Assembly: GCF_030816725.1 (NCBI RefSeq)
Contig: NZ_JAUSYG010000001.1
Location: forward strand, 4,154,001-4,218,000
Reading direction: 5' to 3'
Length of the DNA: 64,000 nt
DNA from: Pseudarthrobacter defluvii
Lineage (GTDB): Bacteria > Actinomycetota > Actinomycetes > Actinomycetales > Micrococcaceae
Every line of letters begins with the position of its first letter. Positions within the stretch are counted from its first letter, which is position 1. Shown one piece after another: positions 15,755 to 23,094 of the stretch. The translations under genes were made by a program, and so were the position numbers. The notes beneath the pieces were generated by a model. The model did not search any database, was not told where the DNA came from, and saw only the letters and a program-made list of their open reading frames with translations.

Positions 15755-17195
15755 AGAACGCGCCCAGCTGCCGGCCGGAGGCTTCCTCCATCACTTTTTC
15801 GAAGTCTTCGGTGGTAGCCGAAGAGTTGGCATGGTGCTCCAGCCACTCCCTGGCGCCGGCGAAGAACGCCTCATCCCCCACCTTGGCGCGGAGGGCGTGG
15901 AGCGCGGCGGCCCCACGGAGATAGACGGGCCCGGAGAACAGGTTGTCCCGTCCGGGATCGGTGATGTCCATGCTCCAGAGGTTCCCGCTGTCCAGTTCCG
16001 CAACGGTGTCTGCGAACTGTTGGGCCACTGTTGCCTTGCCGGTGTGCCCGGCCCACAGCCACTCGATGTAGGTTGCCCAGCCTTCGTTGAGCCAGATGTC
16101 CTTCCAGTCCGCCGGGCTGACGCTGTTGCCGAACCACTGGTGGCCCAGTTCGTGGACAACCGTGCCCTCCTCAGCGACCCCTGAATAGACGGGACGGGTC
16201 TGGGTTTCCAGGGCGTAGTCGACGGAGTCGTCGTCCACGATCGCGCCGAAAGCTTCGAACGGGTAGCGTCCGAACAGGTCCGAGAGGAACGTGATCATTC
16301 GGGGCTGCAGGGCGAGGGCTGCGTTGGTGGTTTCAAGGTCCGGTCCTGTCATATCGCGGTCCACCGCATTGATGATCGGCAGGCCGTGGGGCCCCTTGCC
16401 GTAGGACAGGGTGAAGTCCCCGACGCCGGCCGTGGCCAGGTAGCTGGCCATCGGATCCGCCGCTTCCCAGCTCCACGTGGTCCATCCGCCGCTGGTCCTG
16501 GGCCTGCCGTCGGGCAGGCCGTTGGCCACCGCGGTCTTCCCTTCCGGGACCGTGATGTGGAAGGAATAGGTGGCCTTGTCCTCGGGGTCGTCGTTGACCG
16601 GGAACCACGTGGGCGCGCCGTCGGGTTCATTGACCACCATGGCGCCGTCAGCGGTGGTGACCCAGCCGTTGAGAGCCCCGGTGGTGTCCTCGGGACGGCC
16701 GGTGGCGCCACCGTAATCAATGGTGACGGTGGCCTCCTGGCCTTCCTTCAGTTTTGGCCGCAGGCCCACGGTGAGTTCCCAGGTGCGGCTGGCGTCGTCC
16801 TGCACCTGCGTCCATTCGGCCGGGCCGGCACCGCGGTTGACGTCCTTGCCGTCCACGTCGACGCCGGTCACGGCCAGCCCGCGCAGGTCGAAGTTAAGGG
16901 CGTCCAGGTCCTGGCCGGCGCGGAGGGTGATGGTTGCCTCCGCAGTGAGGTTTCCGGCCAGCACGGCCGGATCCGACGGCGGCGAGTAGCGGAGGTTGAG
17001 GTCGTAGTGCAGGACGTCGTACCCGCCGTTGCCCGCGGAAGGGAAGTAGGGATCACCGCTTCCCTGGGCGCCGGGCCCATAGTGGTCGGGCTCGCCCTGG
17101 GGTCCTGCCTGCGCTGCATTGATCCCGGCCGCGCCGGCCGTCAATAACGCCACTGCCGCCGCAGCGATGCGGCGTGTCTTCGTCAGGTTGGGCAT
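15711..17195 (-). CDS. Secreted M1-family zinc metallopeptidase
   Basis: 494 aa. Signal peptide MPNLTKTRRIAAAAVALLTA with cleavage near AAQA-G (residue 30). The zinc site is HELGH at 348-352 with the third ligand in NEGWATY (Glu371). The usual exopeptidase GAMEN loop is replaced by YALETQTRP around residue 328, a variant seen in the actinobacterial branch of M1. The N-terminal beta-saddle domain is present, and the large C-terminal helical domain of classical aminopeptidases is missing. It probably trims peptides outside the cell. No clear Shine-Dalgarno precedes the ATG. Confidence 0.88.
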   Translation of the reverse strand: MPNLTKTRRIAAAAVALLTAGAAGINAAQAGPQGEPDHYGPGAQGSGDPYFPSAGNGGYDVLHYDLNLRYSPPSDPAVLAGNLTAEATITLRAGQDLDALNFDLRGLAVTGVDVDGKDVNRGAGPAEWTQVQDDASRTWELTVGLRPKLKEGQEATVTIDYGGATGRPEDTTGALNGWVTTADGAMVVNEPDGAPTWFPVNDDPEDKATYSFHITVPEGKTAVANGLPDGRPRTSGGWTTWSWEAADPMASYLATAGVGDFTLSYGKGPHGLPIINAVDRDMTGPDLETTNAALALQPRMITFLSDLFGRYPFEAFGAIVDDDSVDYALETQTRPVYSGVAEEGTVVHELGHQWFGNSVSPADWKDIWLNEGWATYIEWLWAGHTGKATVAQQFADTVAELDSGNLWSMDITDPGRDNLFSGPVYLRGAAALHALRAKVGDEAFFAGAREWLEHHANSSATTEDFEKVMEEASGRQLGAFFNDWLREGDRPAMP

Positions 17196-17535
17196 GGTTG
17201 CAGTCCTGGGACGGTGCAGGCGCCGGCAGTCCCGCTTCCGTCAGTTCTGCTTCGCGCCCTTCGGGTACAAGTTGTCGTGTGCCTTCGCGGCGACGAGACC
17301 GGCCCCGGCGGCTCAACGGCCGCTGCTCCCCAAACGATGGAAGAAATCTAGGTTCGCCCCTTCGGCGTGTCAACGCTTTCCTGCCCCCTTGTGCATCCCC
17401 TTTCGCACCCCCGGGCACCCCGCCGGCCCCCTCCGGCCGCGGGGCCTTGGGGCGGGGCACCAGGGGCACCGCCCCCCCCGGACGCCGGCTCCGCGCCGCC
17501 GTCGTTCTGTCGGACCCCGGCCGTAAGCTGGGGTT
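17196..17535. other. Divergent intergenic region, no gene seen
   Basis: This 340-bp stretch separates the leftward M1 peptidase and the rightward synthetase gene. It is GC-rich with a C-run (about 17467-17479) and CG-rich blocks that can form weak hairpins. I found no convincing ORF, RNA or operator. It must carry both promoters, but I cannot place them. Confidence 0.5.
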
Positions 17536-18642
17536 ATGCCGAGTAACTGGGAAAGCCTTGACGCGCCGCTGCGTGAGTCGGTGCAGCAAAACGTGGAAAT
17601 CTACGAACGCGTCCGCCCTGCCTTGAAGCTTGTTACCCGCGATGTCCTGCTGACCCTGCGGGGAATGCTCAAGGACAGCGAAGTCACGCCGCTGTTCGTT
17701 ACCGGCCGCACCAAAACGGTGGAGTCCTTCAAGGAGAAGATTTCCCGCACTGAGGAGCCGCTGGAGCCGGGCGGGCGCAGGCTCCTGAAGTTCCCGGACC
17801 CGTTCCGCACATTGAATGACATGGTCGGCATCCGCGTTATTACCAAGCTGCCGGCCGAGAATGCCGCGGTGGCCAACATCATCAAGCGGCAGCGCCAGGT
17901 TTTCGACTGCCGGGGGGACCGCGAGAAGGACATCGGGTCCATCGAGTCCGGCACCTACGGGTACTCCAGCCGGCACCTGATCCTGCGGACCATCCAGAAC
18001 GAGGCCGTGAAGGAGTACCAGCAGGTTTTCAACCCGGACCTGCAGCCGAACGGCAGCTATTTCTTCGAGTGCCAGATCCGCACCATTTTCGCCCACGCGT
18101 GGAGCGAGATTGAGCACGACATCCGGTTCAAGGCCGAGGACCCGCGTGCGTGGACGCCGCACTTCGACCGGCAGTTCACGGCCACCGCGGCCATGCTGGA
18201 GACTGTGGAGACTGCCTTCGCGGACCTGCACGAAAGCTACGAGGAAGTCCGCAGCTTCTGGGACATGGACGGGGAGGGAGCCGCGCCGCTCACACCCAAC
18301 CGCATCCGCGACGTCTGGCGCACCCTGCTCCCGCACGTGGACCGCAAGGTGGATGACGACTGGGGGTGGGCCGCCGAACTCCTGGCCGCACACGGGCTCG
18401 ACCAGACCATGCAGCTGGCCGGCCTGCTGAACGCCAACCGGATCACGGAAGTCCGCAAGGCCCTGGACCACCGCTACTCCCCCGGGCCGGACCGGCTCCT
18501 GGACGACCTCCTCCTCTGGCAGTACGGCACCCGGCATGTGGACCTCACCGCCGAAGCGCCCGACGTCGTCCCGCACCCCCGGCGCGACAGCCTCCTGCGG
18601 CGGCTGCGGCAGATCGAGCGGTACCGGATGACGAAGAAGTAG
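17536..18642 (+). CDS. RelA/SpoT-domain protein (small-alarmone-synthetase-like) with C-terminal extension
   Basis: 368 aa. Residues about 30-210 carry the RelA/SpoT nucleotidyltransferase motifs: TGRTKTVESFKEKI (57-69), FRTLNDMVGIRVI (90-102), YGYSSRHLIL (141-150) and FECQIRTIFAHAWSEIEHDIRFK (177-199). There is no HD hydrolase domain and no TGS/ACT, so it could only make (p)ppGpp or a related alarmone. The remaining 150 residues form a separate helical domain (NRIRDVWRTLLPHVDRK, DHRYSPGPDRLLDDLLLWQYG) that I do not recognise. Next gene begins 6 bp later, suggesting co-transcription with a homoserine-dehydrogenase-like protein. Confidence 0.85.
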   Translation: MPSNWESLDAPLRESVQQNVEIYERVRPALKLVTRDVLLTLRGMLKDSEVTPLFVTGRTKTVESFKEKISRTEEPLEPGGRRLLKFPDPFRTLNDMVGIRVITKLPAENAAVANIIKRQRQVFDCRGDREKDIGSIESGTYGYSSRHLILRTIQNEAVKEYQQVFNPDLQPNGSYFFECQIRTIFAHAWSEIEHDIRFKAEDPRAWTPHFDRQFTATAAMLETVETAFADLHESYEEVRSFWDMDGEGAAPLTPNRIRDVWRTLLPHVDRKVDDDWGWAAELLAAHGLDQTMQLAGLLNANRITEVRKALDHRYSPGPDRLLDDLLLWQYGTRHVDLTAEAPDVVPHPRRDSLLRRLRQIERYRMTKK

Positions 18643-18648
18643 GGGCGG

Positions 18649-19629
18649 TTGTTGGAACCCGTACGCCTGGTTCTGTCAGGCTTCGGTGGAGTGGGGCAGG
18701 CGTTTGTTGATGCTGTTCTGAAGCAGGATGGGTTCCTGCAGGTTGCCGCGATCCGGGGGCATGTGACTGAAGTTCTCCTTGCGCCGGGCCTGGGGGTGCC
18801 GGAGCGCTTTTCGTGGGGGACGATCAAGCCCATTGGGGAGACGCTGGCCCGGACCGGGGCTGCAGTGCTGGTCCAGGCGCTGCCCTCCTCGCCCGGGGCG
18901 CATCCGCGTGCCCTGCAGGAGGCGCTTACTGCCCTCGCGAGCGGTGTCGATGTGGTGGCGGCGACGAAGAGCCATGTGCTCAGCCATTGGCGGGAGCTTG
19001 AGCGTGCAGCAGAGGAAGGCGGGAGCCGGGTCCGGATTTCCGGGGCCACCGGGGCTGCGCTTCCCGGGGCAGACATGGCCAGGGTCGCGCTGAGGGGCAT
19101 GGGCTGCAATGCGGTGCGGGCATGCCCCAACGGGACGTCGAACTTCATTCTGGATGAACTTTCCGAGGGTGTTGGGCTGGAGTCCGCGGTCGTTGAGGCG
19201 CAGCGCCGGGGAATCGCCGAGGCAGAACCGTCCGCGGACCTCTCCGGTTCGGATGCGGCTACGAAGGTACGGCTGATCGCAGGGCTCCTGTGGAACTGGG
19301 ATGTTTCCCGGATTGCGGTGGAGGCGGAGCCGATCGGCTCCTCCGCTGCTGCCAGGGCGCTGGCCGCAGCCGAACAGGGGCTGCGCCTCCGCGCCGTGGC
19401 CGGCGCCTCCCTTGACCGGCCCATGTTGGTTACCGTGCAGCTGCAGGAAGTGGCACCGCCTGATCCGTTGTTTTTCATCACCGGCCCGGAAAAGGCAATG
19501 GTCTTCAGCTGCCCCGAAGCGGGCGAGATCACCGTCCAAGGCGGCCGCTCCAGCCCGAAAGGGGCGGCGCTGGCGATGCTTAAAGACGTATATGGCCTGG
19601 CTGGGTTAAATAACACCGGGTTCAACTAG
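18649..19629 (+). CDS. Homoserine-dehydrogenase-like oxidoreductase
   Basis: 326 aa. N-terminal Rossmann motif LSGFGGVGQAFVDAV, the VVAATKSHV segment, then the homoserine dehydrogenase catalytic-domain pattern: GATGAALPG, CPNGTSNFILDELSEG and QRRGIAEAEPSADLSGSDAATKVRLIA (the E-P-x-D-L-x-G-x-DAxxK signature). The C-terminal ACT domain of housekeeping enzymes is absent. It therefore resembles short paralogs rather than the threonine-pathway enzyme. The start is TTG after GGGGCGG; a second TTG follows at once. It closely follows the alarmone-synthetase-like gene. Confidence 0.82.
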   Translation: MLEPVRLVLSGFGGVGQAFVDAVLKQDGFLQVAAIRGHVTEVLLAPGLGVPERFSWGTIKPIGETLARTGAAVLVQALPSSPGAHPRALQEALTALASGVDVVAATKSHVLSHWRELERAAEEGGSRVRISGATGAALPGADMARVALRGMGCNAVRACPNGTSNFILDELSEGVGLESAVVEAQRRGIAEAEPSADLSGSDAATKVRLIAGLLWNWDVSRIAVEAEPIGSSAAARALAAAEQGLRLRAVAGASLDRPMLVTVQLQEVAPPDPLFFITGPEKAMVFSCPEAGEITVQGGRSSPKGAALAMLKDVYGLAGLNNTGFN

Positions 19630-19648
19630 GAGTCTCTTCCGACGGAAA

Positions 19649-20128
19649 GTGAGCAAACAAGTGGAGCAGTGCCATATATCCGGCGTCGGCGTCGTGACCT
19701 GCCAGGACAGCCTCGATCCAGGCGCCCCATCCGGCGCGCCTGCGATCGACCAACTGCTGGCGAAGAGCCGCATCGGGCTTGACCGCGTTCACGCATCGGA
19801 TCTTGAACGGGAAATGGCAGCGGGCGCCCTGGTGGTGGACACACGCCCGGCCGATCAGCGGGAGCGCGACGGCGAACTTCCGGGAGCCGTGGTCATCGAC
19901 CGGAACGTTCTCGAGTGGCGGCTCGATCCTTCCAGCCCGCACCGGCTCCCGATCGCCGACGACCCAGCCCGCCGGATCGTGGTGGTCTGCAACGAAGGCT
20001 ATAGCTCAAGCCTGGCTGCATACACCCTGCAGCAGTTGGGGCTGAGCCGCGCCACCGACCTCATCGGCGGTTTCCAAGCCTGGCAGCTCTGTGCAATCAG
20101 CACCTCTGATCACCTGACGCGGGAGTAA
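19649..20128 (+). CDS. Rhodanese-like domain protein
   Basis: 159 aa. ALVVDTRPADQRERDGELPGAVVIDRNVLEWRL is the first half of a rhodanese domain. The active-site loop is CNEGYSSSLAAYTLQQLGL with Cys114, followed by the IGGFQAWQ ending. It has a single domain and no signal peptide, so it probably acts as a cytoplasmic sulfurtransferase or redox protein. The N-terminal 40 residues have no known motif, and the true start may be a later codon. The GTG used here lies 19 bp after the upstream stop, in the same direction. Confidence 0.82.
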   Translation: MSKQVEQCHISGVGVVTCQDSLDPGAPSGAPAIDQLLAKSRIGLDRVHASDLEREMAAGALVVDTRPADQRERDGELPGAVVIDRNVLEWRLDPSSPHRLPIADDPARRIVVVCNEGYSSSLAAYTLQQLGLSRATDLIGGFQAWQLCAISTSDHLTRE

Positions 20129-20211
20129 CGCGAAAGGGCCCGCGGTATTCCCGGACATGTACCATTCGCGCGCCTAAGGAATGCCGCGATATCAGAACTT
20201 GTGGAGGCAGC

Positions 20212-20240
20212 CATCTTTCTGACAGCATGTCAGAAAGATG
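20212..20240. promoter_or_regulatory. Perfect palindrome, candidate TetR operator
   Basis: CATCTTTCTGACA and its exact complement TGTCAGAAAGATG are separated by three bases. The TGACA-N3-TGTCA core is typical of TetR-family sites, and a TetR gene lies at the end of this gene set. The first available ATG of the permease frame falls inside the right arm, which a native gene start would not do. Confidence 0.7.
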
Positions 20241-21210
20241 CCAAGGCACCAAGACCGACAACGCCTTTTCCCGCTCCGTGGTCGATGAGGAGCAGTTCGC
20301 CGCCTGGCGCGGGCAGGACAGCGTTGCGGCTGCCACGATGTTGGGCGTGGGCATGGCCAACGCCACCATTGACGGCGGCAAGCAGGTGGACCTCACCCTC
20401 TTTGGAGTTGAACCCGGCTCCTTCCTTGAACCACCAAGGTCAGCGGGCGCACCCCTCGGCGACATCGATGGAATTGTAGTCTCCAGCACTGCCAAGGCGG
20501 AGGGGATTGAACTTGGCTCGGTAGTGACCCTGGACCGTATCGACACGAAGCTCCGGGTCATCGGCTTTACCGAGGGACAGGCCACCTTCGGCCATGTGGA
20601 CGTTGCCTATTTGCCGCTTAGGACCTGGCAGCTGATCGCGTCTGGTCAGGCGGCAGCGGGCGCTCCTACCGAAAGCCAGCTCTCCACCCTGGACTTCAAG
20701 ACCGCCAGCGTGGTGGCTGTCCAAGCCAGCGCCGGTACCAAGCCGGACCTCGCTGCCGGTGATGCAGCGGCAGGAACCTCGAGCAAATCACTTTCCTCCG
20801 CTTTCAACGCCTCCCCCGGCTACGAGGCGGAAACCATGACGCTCAGCATGATCCAGGTCTTCCTGTACGCAATCTGCGCCCTTGTAGTGGGAGCCTTCTT
20901 CACGGTATGGACCATCCAGCGCAAGCATGAGATCGCCATCCTGCGTGCCATCGGCGCCTCCACGGGCTACCTGCTCCGTGACGGAGTCGTTCAAGCTGCC
21001 CTACTGCTCGTGGGCTTTACCGCACTCGGCGTCGCCGCCGGCGTCGGACTCGGCGCGGCCATGCCGGACGCCATGCCGTTCGCACTTGAGGCCACCCCGG
21101 TCGCCATAGCCACGGCCCTGACAATCGGACTTGGCCTCATCGGAGCAGCTGTGGCGATCGTCCGCATATCCCGCATAAATCCCCTTGATGCCCTTGGAGG
21201 ACAGCGATGA
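20227..21210 (+). pseudogene. ABC transporter permease, FtsX/MacB type, N-terminally truncated
   Basis: 327 residues readable. AFSRSVVDEEQFAAW and VDLTLFGVEPGSF match the middle of the extracytoplasmic domain of actinobacterial FtsX-type permeases. The C-terminal three helices are present (MTLSMIQVFLYAICALVVGAFFTVW, LLRDGVVQAALLLVGFTALG, VAIATALTIGLGLIGAAVAI) with the TIQRKHEIAILRAIGAS loop between helices. The family's first membrane helix and about 65 leading residues are missing. The only ATG sits inside an operator-like palindrome. A deletion has apparently fused the operator to codon ~70. The ATPase gene overlaps the end by ATGA. Confidence 0.75.
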
Positions 21211-21938
21211 CCGCCTCACCTATCAATGCAGCCGGCACAGCCCAAGGCACAAGCCCGGCAGCCTCAGGCCTGTCGATTCGCAACGCAGTGATGCAACTCG
21301 GTGACGGGGACACCAAGGTCACGGCTTTGGACAACGTCAGCCTCAATGTTGCACCGGGCGAGTTCGTGGCCATAGTAGGGCCTTCCGGTTCCGGAAAGTC
21401 CTCCCTTCTGGCCGTGGCCGGAGCGCTGGCCACTCCGGATTCCGGGACGGTCAGCATCAACGGGCAGGATCTGTCCCAGCTCAGCAAGGGCAAGCGTGCG
21501 GCCTTCCGCCTCGCCAACATCGGCTTTGTTTTCCAGTCAGGAAACCTCATCCCGGCCCTGACCGCCGCGGACCAGCTTCGCCTGGTCAACCGGCTCGCCG
21601 GCGGACCGAAGTCATTCGATCCAAATGCCCCGCTGGAATCGGTCGGCATGGCCCACCGGGCCGCAAACCGTCCCGGCCAACTGTCCGGCGGGGAACGGCA
21701 GCGCATTGGCATTGCCCGGGCCCTTGTTACAGGGGCGAAGCTTCTGCTTGTCGATGAACCGACGGCGGCACTGGACCGAGCCAGGAGCCGGGAAGTCGTG
21801 GAGCTGCTCGCCGAGCAAAGCCGCGAGCATGGCGTCGCCACCGTCATGGTCACCCACGACCACGACGTGCTCGGCTACTGCGACCGGGTGCTGGAAATGG
21901 TGGATGGCCGCCTGTCCGCACATGCGCTGACAACCTGA
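21207..21938 (+). CDS. ABC transporter ATP-binding protein, MacB/LolD type
   Basis: 243 aa with an intact set of motifs: Walker A VGPSGSGKSS (58-66), Q-loop FVFQSGNLIP, signature LSGGERQR, Walker B LLLVDEPTAALD and the H-loop VMVTHDHDV. It would power the FtsX-type permease encoded just upstream, with which it overlaps by four bases. The N-terminal 20 residues are an Ala/Thr-rich extension. The ATPase looks functional although its permease partner is truncated. Confidence 0.9.
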   Translation: MTASPINAAGTAQGTSPAASGLSIRNAVMQLGDGDTKVTALDNVSLNVAPGEFVAIVGPSGSGKSSLLAVAGALATPDSGTVSINGQDLSQLSKGKRAAFRLANIGFVFQSGNLIPALTAADQLRLVNRLAGGPKSFDPNAPLESVGMAHRAANRPGQLSGGERQRIGIARALVTGAKLLLVDEPTAALDRARSREVVELLAEQSREHGVATVMVTHDHDVLGYCDRVLEMVDGRLSAHALTT

Positions 21939-21949
21939 TGAGCCCACGA

Positions 21950-21987
21950 GACGAGCGAAGCGGTTGCGGCATGCCGCTTCGCTCGTC
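21950..21987. terminator. Hairpin between ABC and tetR genes
   Basis: GACGAGCGAAGCGG pairs perfectly with CCGCTTCGCTCGTC across a 10-base loop. It begins 11 bp after the ATPase stop codon and has no T-tract. It probably weakens or ends transcription before tetR. Confidence 0.65.
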
Positions 21988-22031
21988 ATAGGCTTGCTAA
22001 GCACGCAAGCCAGTACCCAAAGGACTACGCA

Positions 22032-22646
22032 ATGCCCAGGATCAGCGCCGCCACTGTGGCGGAGCACCGCGCAGCACAGCAACGGGCCCTTCTTAACGCC
22101 GCGCACGAACTTCTCCAGGAGACCTCAGAAGCACCAACCATGGCGGAAGTCGCTGCGCGGGCTGGGCTGTCCCGCCCGAGCGTTTACCAATACTTCACGT
22201 CCCGGCAGGACCTTCTCCAAGCCCTGGTCCGTGACGTCTTCCCCCGCTGGACCGAACGCGTCACCGGCGCAATGGCGGCCGCCCCCACAGATGCCGACCG
22301 CGTGATGGCCTACGCCATCGCAAACGTGGACCTCGTGGCCGAAGGAGCCCACGCCGTCGGCTCCGCACTGGCAACCTTGGCGCCTGGGGCCGAACTGGAT
22401 GAACAAGCCCGACTTATGCACCGCCAGTTGCAGGAGCCGCTCATACAAACCCTGATCGATCTGAACATCGCAGATCCGGTGTCCCTTGCCGAAATGATCA
22501 ACTCCGTAGTCCACGCAGGCACGCGCCTGCTTGAGTCGGGACAGCCACTGGAACAGGTCCATACCCACCTGCATCTCCTGCTGGGGCCATTCGTCACCGA
22601 ACGTAGGGTTGAAGGAAGCCGGCGAACGAACCTCACTTCGCGATGA
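22032..22646 (+). CDS. TetR-family transcriptional regulator
   Basis: 204 aa. The N-terminal TetR helix-turn-helix reads RALLNAAHELLQE...PTMAEVAARAGLSRPSVYQYFTSRQDLLQALV (about residues 18-62). A helical ligand domain follows. By position it should control the ABC exporter genes before it, binding the palindrome at 20212-20240. It ends 14 bp inside the convergent gene that begins the molybdoenzyme unit. The ATG follows a 90-bp gap with the hairpin. Confidence 0.88.
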   Translation: MPRISAATVAEHRAAQQRALLNAAHELLQETSEAPTMAEVAARAGLSRPSVYQYFTSRQDLLQALVRDVFPRWTERVTGAMAAAPTDADRVMAYAIANVDLVAEGAHAVGSALATLAPGAELDEQARLMHRQLQEPLIQTLIDLNIADPVSLAEMINSVVHAGTRLLESGQPLEQVHTHLHLLLGPFVTERRVEGSRRTNLTSR

Positions 22647-23094
22647 GGAGGGCCTGCGGGGCTGCTTGTTTCATTCGGGTTTGCAGCCATTTGAGTTGGG
22701 TGCCGGTCTGGCCGTCACAGGCGGCGACGACGTCCAGGAGTTCCTTATCCCTTAGTCCTTGCGCGGCTTGCTTGACCATCGTCCAGGTGATGTCGACAAG
22801 GCTCGCGAGGAGGTACAGGTCCTGGAGGTCCCTCAGCAGCCCAACGGGCCCTGTTCGGGTGTCCTGGAGCCCGTCCGCGTGCAGCCGTTCCGGTTCGTCG
22901 TCGGCATCGACCTCGCCGTACCGGTTGATGACGGGCTGAAGTGCCTTTTGGTGTTCGTCGCATTGTGCCGCCAGCGTCTGGCAGAGGAAGTGGACGTCGG
23001 GCTCGTGCCCGTGCCCTTCGGATACCTGTCGGAAGGATTCGGCGAGGGTGCCTTCGGACTTATGCAGCAGGCCCAGGTAGACGGGAAGCTTCAT
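22633..23094 (-). CDS. Helical protein of unknown function linked to molybdoenzyme
   Basis: 153 aa starting MKLPVYLGLLHKSEGTLAES. The frame stays open further upstream, but this ATG overlaps the oxidoreductase stop (ATGA) and fits coupling. It is predicted to be all-helical and has Glu/His-rich helices (LHKSEGTLAESFRQV, LAAQCDEHQKAL) resembling a ferritin/hemerythrin-like four-helix bundle; this is a resemblance only. Its coupling to the molybdopterin oxidoreductase suggests an accessory or maturation role. Confidence 0.65.
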   Translation of the reverse strand: MKLPVYLGLLHKSEGTLAESFRQVSEGHGHEPDVHFLCQTLAAQCDEHQKALQPVINRYGEVDADDEPERLHADGLQDTRTGPVGLLRDLQDLYLLASLVDITWTMVKQAAQGLRDKELLDVVAACDGQTGTQLKWLQTRMKQAAPQALLIAK

